Part shown: piece after piece, positions 37,100-48,920 of the stretch | Layout: every line of letters starts with the position of its first letter | Numbering within the stretch: position 1 is the first letter of the stretch | From: Kondoa malvinella | Lineage: Eukaryota; Basidiomycota; Agaricostilbomycetes; Agaricostilbales; Kondoaceae | Reading direction: 5' to 3' | Length of the DNA stretch: 64,000 nucleotides | NCBI GenBank assembly: GCA_039545315.1 | Contig: BCIM01000003.1 | Span: 425,799 to 489,798, forward strand | The notes under the pieces: model-generated | The model's input: the letters and a program-made list of their open reading frames with translations, nothing else | The model's database searches: none | Told to the model about the DNA's origin: nothing | Position numbers and translations under genes: made by a program

Positions 37100-38622
37100 C
37101 TACGTGCTAGACAACATCTCCTCAGCTTCAAGTTCCGCCAGACGCTTCTTGCGAAATTGCTTCTCTGCTCGTTCGTCGTCTTGCTCCATCCGATAGACCC
37201 AGATAGGATCGATACGCCTGAGAATATCCAGCTCTCTCTCCCTGACAAATTGCCAATATTGCTGATCACCGTATTGCTTTATTGCTTTCTGTGCATTCTC
37301 ATCCGACGTGCCTTGCCATTCTTGCTCTAGATCAACATCTAGGGGTGTCTGAGGTCTTTCTGAGCCTTCGTCTCCTGCTAGCTCGTTACTCGATTCGCTT
37401 GAGCTGAGCGCTGGGGGGCTTCTGTTCTCGTTGTCCGGCAATGTTGGACAGATATCGGTTGAGACGGTTGAGCCGGTTGGGACAGGGAAAGAGGGTAGGT
37501 TGCTCCGCCAGAGCTCGATAGCCTCTACGGATAGACCTGAGGTGCCGCGACCTTGACCTGACTGAGCAGATCTAGCGGTATGCGTTTGTTTGCCGAGCGC
37601 AATCTGCATGGCTGGGACTGAAGGAGCATTCAAGGTGATGTCTGTTTGAGTTGGCAGAGCTCGAGCCGCTATTGGTTCTGGCAGTTGATCTGGTCTTTCC
37701 AGCGGCGTATCTAAGTCGATTGGCGATGTCCACTAAGCAAGCCTTAGACAGCCATTCCCTCTCAGAGATAGATTGAACGCACCAGAAGATAAAGATACAA
37801 AGCCAAGTCGATGCGGAGCTGGAGCTCGACGGTATGTGCATACATTGGAGATCTAGGGGCCCTACCGCTGGGATAGATTTTTGTTGCAACTTGATCAACA
37901 ACGAAAAAGAGCGAGATGGGAGCGCTGAAGCTGATGGAAGGTCGAAAAGGGATTAAACCAATTTGATTCTGGCTGCTCCATCGAGGAGTCATCTCTGGAC
38001 CTATTGCATTTTTGTGCGGGACAAAGTCAAAGTCCATTGTCTATTAACATCTCAACACAGGTCGACGTTTGCGCTAGCAGCAAACTTACCGGTAAAGAAG
38101 AATCAAATTCATAAGCTATGGGCTGCTGCCTAGAGAGCAATATAGGTTGGTGCGCAGCTCTGTTCAGCCTGTCGGCTTCTTCCTCTAGAATAGCAGTTTC
38201 GAGTACAATCTTGGTGGGTAGGATCAGGCTGGGTTGTAGGGGGTGGTCGAAGCGCCTATGGTCGACCGCACAGACTACATGACATCAGGCAGGCCCCATC
38301 TGCACCAAATGAAGACGGACGGATGAACAAATTCTGTTCGCTATCGTGCGCTTTTTCGAAGTCCATCCAATTGCCGAGGCGAGGCACAAGTGCTGAGGGA
38401 ACCAGACCATACTGCCGCCAAAGGATGACCTGTTGCGCTGAGATGAAGACCAGCGCTGGGTCCGATTTTTGCGCTCACCTGAAACTGCCACTGTTGTTTG
38501 CCGACAATATGACAGACTTCTTGGACGTAGGGATCTGCAGGGAGTCCGCAGAGCCTGCAGTGCCCGTCGCGCGCGTGAATGCGTTTCTTTACTCGCGCGT
38601 CAGTTGGATTCGAGAACGACAT
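37100..38622 (-). CDS. HNH-type nuclease-like protein, gene B, with long disordered tail
   Basis: ATG at 38622: MSFSNPTDARVKKRIHARDG, then HCRLCGLPADPYVQEVCHIV, the CxxC and xCHI of a fungal HNH_2-like core. Later exons: DPALVFISAQQVILWRQYGL, EQNLFIRPSSFVCAVDHRRF (NLxxxxxxxxxxxDHRRFD, the second half of the HNH site, made by a short intron of about 30 bases) and ILEEEADRLNRAAHQP. It continues TMDFDFVPHKNAIGPEM, YAHTVELQLRIDLALYLYLL and a Ser/Pro-rich part with SPPALSSSESSNELAG, ending in a charged helix RKKRLAELEAEEMLSST, stop at 37100-37102. Similar genes are lineage-specific, multicopy and of unknown role in basidiomycetes. Same family type as gene A at 35425-35923. Confidence 0.65.
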
Positions 38623-39515
38623 TGTTGCCTATTATTGCTGGCCGTCGCTCGCTCGCTCGCTTGAGGTATGTTAGGGCATTGCCAGGTTATGTATCAGAAC
38701 AGAACATCGTCGAGGTCGGCCGCCTCGGAGACGTATTGCCAATTTGAGTCGAGTCGTTGATGTCGCCGAAGCATGGCTCTGAACAAATTCACTAGTATTA
38801 CAAGCCTGGATGAGCTCCACCGTCAATGTTCAGGACTGCAGTACAGCCTGAACGTAGGCGTTGCTTGCCAAGAAGAGCACCTGTAGATCAAACAACGAAC
38901 TCAGGGGTGCTCATCATTCGCATGACACGACCTGGCTGTGCTTTGAGCGTGTCTTCTCGAAGCGCGTACATGTTCAGATGAAACTGTCAGAAGGGAGGCT
39001 GCAACAAGGCGCGAGCGAGTTCAAGGTGACAAAGCTCAAGCTTCCTCAAGCCCTGCATGATCTCGTTTGGTGGGTCCTTACCCGCTATTGGGACCCAGCA
39101 GACCTATTGTGTATGTTTCTGGAACAAGCTTTCATCGCTCGAAGGTCGTACGATAAAGCAATCCCGAGCACTCGAAATGGAGAACATGTGCCTTGGTCGC
39201 TCTTGCAAACATTCTCTGTTTACTTTCTTTACTCCTGTCGGTCTCTTTCGGGCAGGTGCCTTGGACAAGTCACAACGCGTATTCGGTCTCGTCTCGATTT
39301 TTAGCATGTTCTGCTGACCCGCATCGAGCACCAAATGTACTCTCAGTACCCATGCAGCTGCTATAAAGCTTGCTGCTGCTGCTCTTACTTTTCTACATCC
39401 TCATTTCACTCTCTACACACTCCTACACTGCTTTAACACCTCTCAGTCTCTCAGCTGCAGGTACGCCTTGCGCTCGACAGCCTTCCACCTACTAATCAGT
39501 CTGCCTAAGATCATC
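38623..39515. other. Intergenic region, no supported gene
   Basis: About 890 bases between divergent starts. A plus frame open from 38861 to 39304 has no ATG at its start and no family signature. Several gctcgctcgctcgc and tgctgctgctgct runs are simple-sequence tracts. The last 100 bases are C/T-rich, as expected for the promoter of the next gene. Confidence 0.4.
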
Positions 39516-40198
39516 ATGTTCACCAACATCATCACAGCGATCTTGTCAGCATCTGCTCTCTTCCAATTCGCTTCAGCTTCTCCTATTCGAGCCACTTCAA
39601 CGACTGACCAGCTATTGGAGAAGAGAGCGTGAGTCATTCGATCAATGTATGCCTTCACTCTCTTACACCGGAGCAGAGTTGCTTCTACTATCGTCTACGC
39701 AAGCAGCTTCTTGGGCGACATCTGCCTCAGCGCTCAAGTGGGTCCCGATGGACAGAACCTAGCTCTTCTCCGCGCTCAGGCCAAAGTTGTTGTAGGCTAT
39801 TTTCTAGCTTCAGGTATAAATGATGAACTGACAGCCTATTAAAGCTCGGCAACACTGCTTCAGTACAAGTCTGCCTTACAGCTATCGGCGGCGCAGTCCC
39901 ATCATGCGACGATGGAGGGCCACTGAGGCTCGGAACTGGATGTGGATTCACCTGCCTGCCAAACTACACAAAGACCGCTACCGGCTGCATTCCCAACAAC
40001 GGTCCTTCTCAGCTACCTCGCCGTCGTCAAGTAGACGCTACTCTCCACCTCTGTCCTTTCGCTTCTGAAACAGCCTGCCCTCTCTCCGGTTCAGCCCTTC
40101 TGACCATGAACGACATCGAAAGCCTCTCTTATTCTTGCCAAGATCTCTCTTCATCACTTGAGGCTTGCGGAGCCTGTGGAAATGTCTGGTCAGTCTGA
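39516..40198 (+). CDS. Secreted cysteine-rich protein with PriA/CPL1-like domain
   Basis: Exon 1 is a signal peptide and propeptide: MFTNIITAILSASALFQFAS, then TTDQLLEKR, a Kex2-type site. Exon 2 gives VASTIVYASSFLGDICLSAQ. Exon 3 holds about ten cysteines, with CDDGGPLRLGTGCGFTC, LHLCPFASETACPLSGS and YSCQDLSSSLEACGACG, matching the C-terminal pattern of the basidiomycete PriA/CPL1 domain (CP...ACP...C.D....LE.CG.C). A second basic cluster, LPRRRQV, lies just before it. Ends GNVWSV, stop at 40196-40198. Family members are extracellular and linked to fruiting or virulence-associated surfaces, function mostly unknown. Confidence 0.78.
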
Positions 40199-40736
40199 TG
40201 AAGCCGGTCCTCTAGCTCGGGCTGATATATCGTCTAGCTCTGGTCTCACGGGATGCTGGAAGGGCAAATGTGTCGCTCTTGTTTGATATTCGGGCTAGCC
40301 AGTATGTGGGGAAAAGTGCTTTGTCTGTCCTTGACTGCTATTTACATTCTTTACATTGGGCTTTACGATGAACGAGTGACATGCATTACATTTTGCGTCT
40401 GTCTCTTCGTTTGGGTATTGGAAATACTCTCATGAGTAGCCTTGCTTCACCTTCTGCCAAGTGAATACTACCTCTGGTAGGCGTGAGGCTTATCCTTCAA
40501 AAATGTTGGTGAGCTACTCTGTAGCAAGTCGGTCAAAGGCTTCATGCCAATTCTTCGCAGATCTGAGACATGGCATATCTCATGACCGGTGTCGTCGGTC
40601 GCAATTCAGCTGTATAACAGGTCAGTGATGATATAAGGTGAATATAAGTATGCACGCACGTCCATTGAAAGGCGGCCGCTCATCATTCGGGAAAGACTCT
40701 TCTAGTGTCACACTGGGAGTCCACCGCTACGATGCG
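40199..40736. other. Intergenic region between convergent genes
   Basis: 538 bases of 3' flank for both genes. It is T-rich on the plus strand in places (ttgtctgtccttgac, tttacattctttacattgg). No gene, repeat or RNA signature seen. Confidence 0.5.
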
Positions 40737-42650
40737 TCAGCTTTGGTCAGCCGGGCTGCTGAAACGACAGACCAGTTCCAATATCCTGCCGCGAACCATC
40801 CCATCCACAACAGTCGGACCTAATTCCCTACATAGCTTGAAGTAATTCAATGTCCACGGTATATAATTCGCATCCTTCAATCGCCGCATGACACCCATCA
40901 AATCAGCTGAAGTGAAATCCGAAGGCCCATCATCGATAAAAGTCTTTTGATTTGCCAAGTTTTGGATAGGTGAATGTATATGAAAGCCTTTTGCTTCTTC
41001 GTCGGATTCAGGACCGGCTGAAGAGTGTACCAGATGGAGGTTCAAGAGAGTATAAGCTTGGATGTAATGCGATGATTCCTTTAATGGAAGTTTTCCTTCG
41101 CTGTTGATAAAGTCCGCTACGTAATCGCTCAGATGTGCAAGTTTGCCTCCAAAGACTTCAAAGAGCTGATCGAAATCTAGCTTAGGCCGCAAGAGTTCTG
41201 GTACGGTAGGTAGAAGACGTTCTTCGTAAAAAGCTTTCGCTTCTCTTGGGCTGGGGTCACCGATCGCTAGCAGCTGACAGTGCTGTAGCGTATTCATCTG
41301 TCGAAGCCAATGCAGGTAGAAGGAATCGCTCGTAGCATGCAGACTACCGACCCTTAGCGATGTCACATCAGATAGTAAAAGGTAGGCATACCAATGTATC
41401 AGCCTATCCTGCTTCGTCAATACCAGCATCGCATCCAGCAAGCTCTTCATAGCCGTGTCGGTCTGTATAAGCGCAGGCAATTTGTGCGCCTCATCAAGAA
41501 AGAAGACCGGAATCTTCTTGGTAGGCGGTTTCTTCTTCCCATCATCGCTTTCTGTAGTATACGGCGCTTCTTGCTGGACCGTCCGAGCTTCATTCAAGTT
41601 CTCGTCATTCTTCTTTGGCGCTTGCTTTTCCTCTTCTTCTTTCCCTTCCATATCAGGCTCAAACTGGATCTAGTCTCAGTATTTCATTCTAGTAAGCCAA
41701 AGGACTGACATACCTCCCAATATTTTAACAGACTGCTTTGAAACAATTCCATCAAATGAGCAATATCAGCCGTCTTGACCTGTTCTCCACCATTCTGAAC
41801 TCGCTTCTCCATTGCTCCGCGCGAATGTTTGAAAGCCCAAGATTCTCTTTCGAAAGCGTCGTAACCTTCTAATTGATCTTTGAGTGAAGCAAAGAATTGT
41901 TCCATTTGTTGCGAAAGGGAGAAATAAAGGGACGAGAGGTCGGCGAAACCTAGCATGCCGTTCAGTCAGATTACTGACCAGAGGTGAGGAGTATAAAGGT
42001 ACCAGCTATCCGGAGATCGAAGTGCAGGACGTGGAAGCGATCTGAAGAAAGGATCTGTCGAAGAAGAGCGGTCTTGCCGGCGCTTGAAGCTCCGAAGAGG
42101 ACAGTAAAGGTAGGTACGCCAGCTAGGACTCTTTCTACCTGTGCACTGATCGTCATCGGCTGCTCGCGGGGAGAGGGAAGGAGCTTACGGCTTTCAATTC
42201 CGCTTTCCGCTCGAAGAAGCCACTATCGCGGATTTCAAACAGACGTCTTAATGGCGAAAGGGAGTACTTACGGTAAAGGACTGAATGTATGAGTCGAAGG
42301 TACTATCACCCTGCGTTCAGCCTTCCAACTTTCCTCCCACAGAGCGAAACGTACTCTGAGAAATCTCTCTGGAATCTTTGAGCTCCTGCCTAGCTTCCGC
42401 CAGCAGCTTTCTACTCTCTGCTATCTGCCTGACTGTCTCTCCAGGCTTTACACAGACGTCAGCTTGGCTAGGATCATGAGAACGGCATATGACGCACATT
42501 CGCCAGAACGCCTACGATTTCACCTACGCCGAAGAACTCTCTCGTCTGACACAGTGTGGTTCGTATAGATGGATAGAGAAGAGCTGCAGAGCGTGCAGAA
42601 GAAAGTAGGGAATCGCCTCTCAAGCGGCGTTGCATGAGCGATCGAGACAT
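40737..42650 (-). CDS. P-loop ATPase (AAA/STAND-like) of unknown role
   Basis: ATG at 42650: MSRSLMQRRLRGDSLLSSAR, a basic, Ser/Arg-rich start that could be a mitochondrial presequence. A coiled segment (IAESRKLLAEARQELKDSRE) follows. The ATPase core has VLFGASSAGKTALLRQIL (Walker A, GxxxxGKT) and IPVFFLDEAHKLPALIQ (Walker B with DEAH), then LTKQDRLIHWYAYLLLSDVT (sensor 1-like). The Lys/Glu-rich insert between Walker A and B is large. The C-terminal half is helical, with YPETx-type winged-helix-like parts unassigned, ending CRFSSPADQS, stop at 40737-40739. It resembles the ATPase-domain proteins common in fungi that share ancestry with archaeal ATPases. It is divergent from a mitochondrial ribosomal protein gene. 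Confidence 0.7.
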
Positions 42651-42792
42651 TATTAAACAAAGGGGAATACACAGAGTATGGGTATATTGATGCAATTAGG
42701 TATTTTAGCAGCAATCAAAACAAGACGCCAAAGACACAACAGAGAGGCAAACGCGGTTGGAGAGCAACTTCGAACATTCAAGTTGCAGGATC

Positions 42793-43105
42793 ATGTCGGT
42801 CAATATCCCAAAGCTTAAAGTCAAGCCAAGGAAACTAGTATCTGCTACACCTTGCGCCATGCAGCTCTCGACTTTGCTCGCTTGTTGGGCTTCTGTAGGC
42901 GAAGTGTCGACGTCTTCGAGGGAATGCGCAGAAGCTATGAAAGGGTTGACAGAATGCATGCAAAATTCTGTTAGTGACCCCTTCTATACTGCTCTGTGTG
43001 TAGGTCTGGAACTGATCTGTCATGTGTCCAAAGGGAGGACGCACGAGACCGAAAAAGAGCACGATGAATTACCGTACGGTTCTGACCTGCGCTGGGATCT
43101 CTTGA
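42793..43105 (+). CDS. MRP10: Mitochondrial small-subunit ribosomal protein Mrp10 (CHCH)
   Basis: Two exons. Exon 1: MSVNIPKLKVKPRKLVSATP, then CAMQLSTLLAC and CAEAMKGLTEC, a twin Cx9C motif in the order typical of Mrp10/CHCHD1. An intron with a gttagt donor joins exon 2: GGRTRPKKSTMNYRTVL, the basic family tail; stop at 43103-43105. Known role: 37S/mS37 subunit of the mitoribosome, imported by the Mia40 disulfide relay. Another frame across the locus gives a longer open reading but lacks the second exon's basic tail. Confidence 0.88.
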
Positions 43106-43461
43106 AGCTCAAGCTTGTTCTTTTGTATAGATCTCGGTCGACTCAGCAAAGGGCGGTAACCTCAATCTCTCTACTGGAAAATATGCGATGTCGACTTTAC
43201 GCAATCACTCGAGCTGCGAATAGCAGCCTTTTCAGCTTCAGATACAGCAGCCTACCAGCCAGTCGGTGCACAGCCTTAGTGAAGCGACGTAGTGCGGGAA
43301 GAGCGGACAGCTAAATGGCAGATTGGAATGGGATATCAAGCTTAGGCGGTATGGCGTGAGGTGAAGCGGCAAGAATAGCACAGGGCAGGCCCGTATGGGA
43401 TATTGAAGATACCAGAGAGATTGTATAGACCCATTGTAATAGACTAGTGTACAATACAAAC
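43106..43461. other. Intergenic region between convergent genes
   Basis: 356 bases of shared 3' flank between Mrp10 and the flavin-reductase-like gene. Open frames on both strands show no family features. Confidence 0.45.
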
Positions 43462-45016
43462 TTATTCCTCGACGAGCTTCTTTTCCTCCTCTGATAGTTG
43501 CGAATACATAGGTCGAGGTAGCTCGATGCTGTTCGCATAAATCACGTGTGAGCACTATGATAGAGCTCGGGATATGTGTAAACGAACCCTTGCGTGATGC
43601 GTCCGTAGGTGACTGTTGTTGCATCAGCTTGAGTCGGTTTAGCAGGAAAGGAGACTTACTTCCACCCATTCTTACGACTGCGAAGATAATAAGTTCAGTA
43701 CATTACAGATGAGCAGAGGAAGCATACCCGATTTCATAACAGTTTGATCAACTTGAATGTGATCCTTGTCCAGCGCGTCTTCGCGGATCTGCTATCTGTC
43801 AGCTAGCGTCCACGCCAAGAATGCACTAGCCTACGTGGAACATCACTCCCTCACTGTAATCCAGCACGTTAATGAAATGGCAAGGATGAAATGACAAACC
43901 ACTTACAGCATAGCGTATCCGCCTGTTTGCACACCATCGTGGTTCTCTAATTCGCTCACAAAAAATAAGCATGGACCATGCAGCAGAAGCCAGTCGCGCA
44001 CTGAAGAATTTGTACTCCATCAATTTGCATTCCTAATTCTCTCATCAGCCCTGTCCAGCACGGCCTAAATGAAACAAACCAAACTAAAGACTGCCTCTGC
44101 CACTCGTTTTGGCTTGACGATCTTGGTATCCGCCTGTGTAAGACCGGCCAGCTTCCATTCGCTAATAAGGTGAGGAGCATCAGCACGAGGTAGAGGGTAA
44201 GAAAGGGAAAAGACGAACCTAATACCGTGAGGAGCATCGATGCACGAAAAGTTTGCTGCTTCGAGGAAATCTTCGCTGATCATATTGATCGTTGCTTCTC
44301 CGCTAGTACGAGACATGAGAAGTGAAGCCAATTAGAGCAGAATACTACGCACGTATCGATTCTGAAGGCAGTCTACTAAGTAATGCGATGGGGTAGGAAA
44401 GAGAAAAGGCTCACATGTTGATCATTGTGTTCTTGAGATAAGGAGAGAATCCAATCACTACGACCGGTGGATCGTGATTGAGCATAGCTATTTGATCAGA
44501 TTAGCTTGCTAACAGACCAATTCCAAATGACTGACTGGTGTATGAGAAGGGCGCGAGGTTATCTTTTCCGTCTTTGCTGATAGTAGAGGCGAAAGCGACT
44601 GGTCGAGGGCCATATCCTGAAATCATGAGAGCTGTGCCAATGCCTAAGCTTCAAACGACTCGTAACATTCGAAATGCCTGACTGTAATTGTCGACCGGAT
44701 CTGGATGAACTTAGTAGCTGCTCGTGAAGTAAGGAAGCAGCAGCTCACCTCTCTTCCTGTCACTGGGGTCGATCACAACATGTTTCTTGCCCTCAGGGGC
44801 CTTCTTATTCGCCCCTTGCCCAGGCTTCCAATCAGGCATAGGTGTTTTAGTGACCTTCCATGGTTCGCCAGCATCAAAGTCAGGACGACGCGCTTCTGTT
44901 TCCTTGAATGGCTCAAACTTGGGCATCGGCCGCTTGTAACGAGCTTCGAGCTTCTCTGCTCCTGCTTTGGTGGAAGGCTGGCCTTGCCTGTTTTCTGTAC
45001 TGAGGAGTTCTGACAT
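43462..45016 (-). CDS. Flavin-reductase-like FMN-binding split-barrel protein
   Basis: ATG at 45016: MSELLSTENRQGQPSTKAGA. A charged N-terminus (KFEPFKETEARRPDFD, KKHVVIDPSDRKR) leads to the split-barrel domain in small exons: GYGPRPVAFASTISKDGK, LAPFSY, AMLNHDPPVVVIGFSP, TGEATINMISEDFLEAANFS, EWKLAGLTQADTKIVKPKRV and LDYSEGVMFHVG. Near the C-terminus, HIQVDQTVMKSVVRMGG and GITYGRITQG are family features (R-x-G-G-x-x-Y). It ends ELPRPMYSQLSEEEKKLVEE, stop at 43462-43464. The fold binds FMN; members reduce flavins or act as oxidoreductases. Substrate unknown. About eight exons, all joined by 40-60 base introns. Confidence 0.82.
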
Positions 45017-45527
45017 GTTGATAGAGAGCAAAAGACTACAAGTGAAAGAGAAGTCATCATATCACGGATTTGCGGCAGATCACTTGAGCCCGCTGGATGG
45101 AACGACTCCGTCACGTAATCCGAAGGCAGAAAAGCGAGTAGGTAGCTTTAAGCAGACTGATGTAGAACTGGCAGCTAAGATGAGAAGGGACAGGTTCCTT
45201 GGAGAAGGGCTGATATTTGCCCAATGCAATTTCTCGACAGACTTCGAAGCCTCGTGAGGCAGACGCTTGAGCGCGAATGACAATTTGACAGACGGCTCTG
45301 CAATACCCAGCGAATTGAGAGCCGGAAGGAGGCATTGAAGTGACTAATGCAGTCGCTGGTGGTGCGTGGAAAAGGTGAAGCCGCATCACAAGCTCGCAAG
45401 CTCGAGAGATGCCGCTTCTTCTTCTACTTGGTTTCTCAGATTCTCAGCCGTGTACATATAAGACGTTGGCGTCTAGCATAGGAACACAGACAAGCATACT
45501 AGTCTACGGAATACAATGTATCGCGGA
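45017..45527. other. Intergenic region with an uncertain small ORF
   Basis: Minus-strand frame at 45111-45389 (MRLHLFHAPPATALVTSMPP, FAGYCRAVCQIVIRAQAS) is open and cysteine-containing but has no recognisable family; an overlapping minus frame at 45080-45283 is equally open. I cannot tell which, if either, is coding. The rest is flank of the two neighbouring minus genes. Confidence 0.35.
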
Positions 45528-46834
45528 TTAGGCCAATCGCTGATACGCCGCTGGGCCCTGCTGCTCCCTCATCAGTTCGATCCTTGCTCTTTGAGATACG
45601 ACCGCAGGATGAATGTCAGGATCATCCGGAAAGGCGATATGATTGATTTCCAACTCTTCCGTCTGCTTACTGGCACCTGTTGGATCATGCTTGAAACCGA
45701 TCATCTTGATGTTTCGAAAACTAAGCGAGAACGGTACAGGGAGATTGAATCGAGTCTCAGCATCACCGATGGAGAATTCGAACACATCCAGCATGTCGAG
45801 ATAGTACTCTTTGGATGTAGTGCCATCGGCTCGAACGAGACGGATATGAAAATCGTCCCAATACTGGCTAGGAAGAGGACCCAGACGAGTGTGCGTTTTG
45901 CTGTAGACAAAATGCTCGACCCCTAGTAGGGGAAAATATTGCAAGTATTTGCCATGGTCCGATTTGGACTGTAGTTCCTCTTGTTTCATGATGCGTAAGA
46001 TGTTGTTCAGATCCGTATACTATAAAGACCCAATCTGAATCAGCGTTGTGCTCGCGTAAGTCTTGAAAGACTGACTATGTTCTGGCAAGTCAGGGTGAAT
46101 GGTGAGTTTTCATCACGATAGCATACGGCCAGACTAACCTTCCTGAAATACAAAAGCCTTGCAGCATCTGCAATGTCGCCTTTCTTCGACTTCGAATTCT
46201 TGCATTTGCGTGCAAGGTCCAGCAAAAGTAGTTGCTTTTGCCTCTCGAGACGGTACGGATGCTTTGCCAATTCGCGTAGTAAGCGATCATCGAGAGCGAT
46301 TCGTACGCCGGAAGGTGGAACGCTCGCTAGCGGGAGCTCAACAGTAGTCTCTGTTAGATCAAGCCTTCCGTTGCCAATAGGTTGTTGTCGGACATGAGCA
46401 TTATCAGTAGTCTGATAGACGTGATTGGATACCATGATAGAATGAGTCGTGGGTCTTGTGAGAGGGCCAGACGAGAGACATTCGGCCAAAACAAAGGGGA
46501 CGGAAGTGATTTTCTCACTACCCGGCTGGCTATTCTAACGCACGAGAATTGATTGCGAAGAGCGAAGATGTTGGTGGAGCAGTCGCTTGTTGTCATCCTC
46601 TAGATCTACCATCGCGAACAAATCGGCCAAACGAAACAACGAGACTTTGCTGAAGGCGCAGCGGGCCAATAGAAAGGCACATTGAATCTGGCTCTGGGTA
46701 TTCGTGAGCGAGTCCAGCGCTCGTATACTCAGCTTAAGAAGCGCTTCGCCGGTCAGGTGGGTCGTTGGGCGATAACCTCGCATTTCTTGAACTCGAACCG
46801 TGACTTTCAAGATAAGATACCCTCTGGCACACAT
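45528..46834 (-). CDS. Hypothetical protein, no recognised family
   Basis: Minus gene with at least three exons. It starts MCARGYLILKVTVRVQEMRG (46834; ATG 46783 is an alternative), then a helical region LLKLSIRALDSLTNTQSQIQ and SLFRLADLFAMVDLEDDNKR. A 30-base intron (gtgcgt...tgag) joins SILKITSVPFVLAECLSSG. The middle exon has VELPLASVPPSGVRIALDDR and a basic helix KQLLLLDLARKCKNSKSKKG. The last exon is VEHFVYSKTHTRLGPLPSQY, DMLDVFEFSIGDAETRFNLP and ends EQQGPAAYQRLA, stop at 45528-45530. Amino-acid use and long frames argue for a real gene. Its start lies 22 bases from the Esa1 start on the other strand. Confidence 0.6.
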
Positions 46835-46856
46835 ATCACATAGTCAGAAGCGACGA

Positions 46857-48699
<1,843 letters not shown>

Positions 48700-48920
48700 C
48701 TGACTTGTATTTGTAACACCAATGGTCGATCTTGTTTGCCTAATGTGGCCTCTTTGCACTGGCGCGCATCTACAGCCGCGCAGAAGGTGAATATGACAGA
48801 TAGTGAGGAATTGAATACATTTTGGGGTGTTTCTAAACTATTCTGGTATGCCCATGCCCCCTTTTTTGGTACTTTTGAGATGTTGGTGATATGTCGTGTA
48901 TAATATGAGACTGTTTGCGC

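Noticed and set aside
38861..39304. Plus frame of about 147 codons
   Set aside because: No ATG at its start and no recognisable motif.
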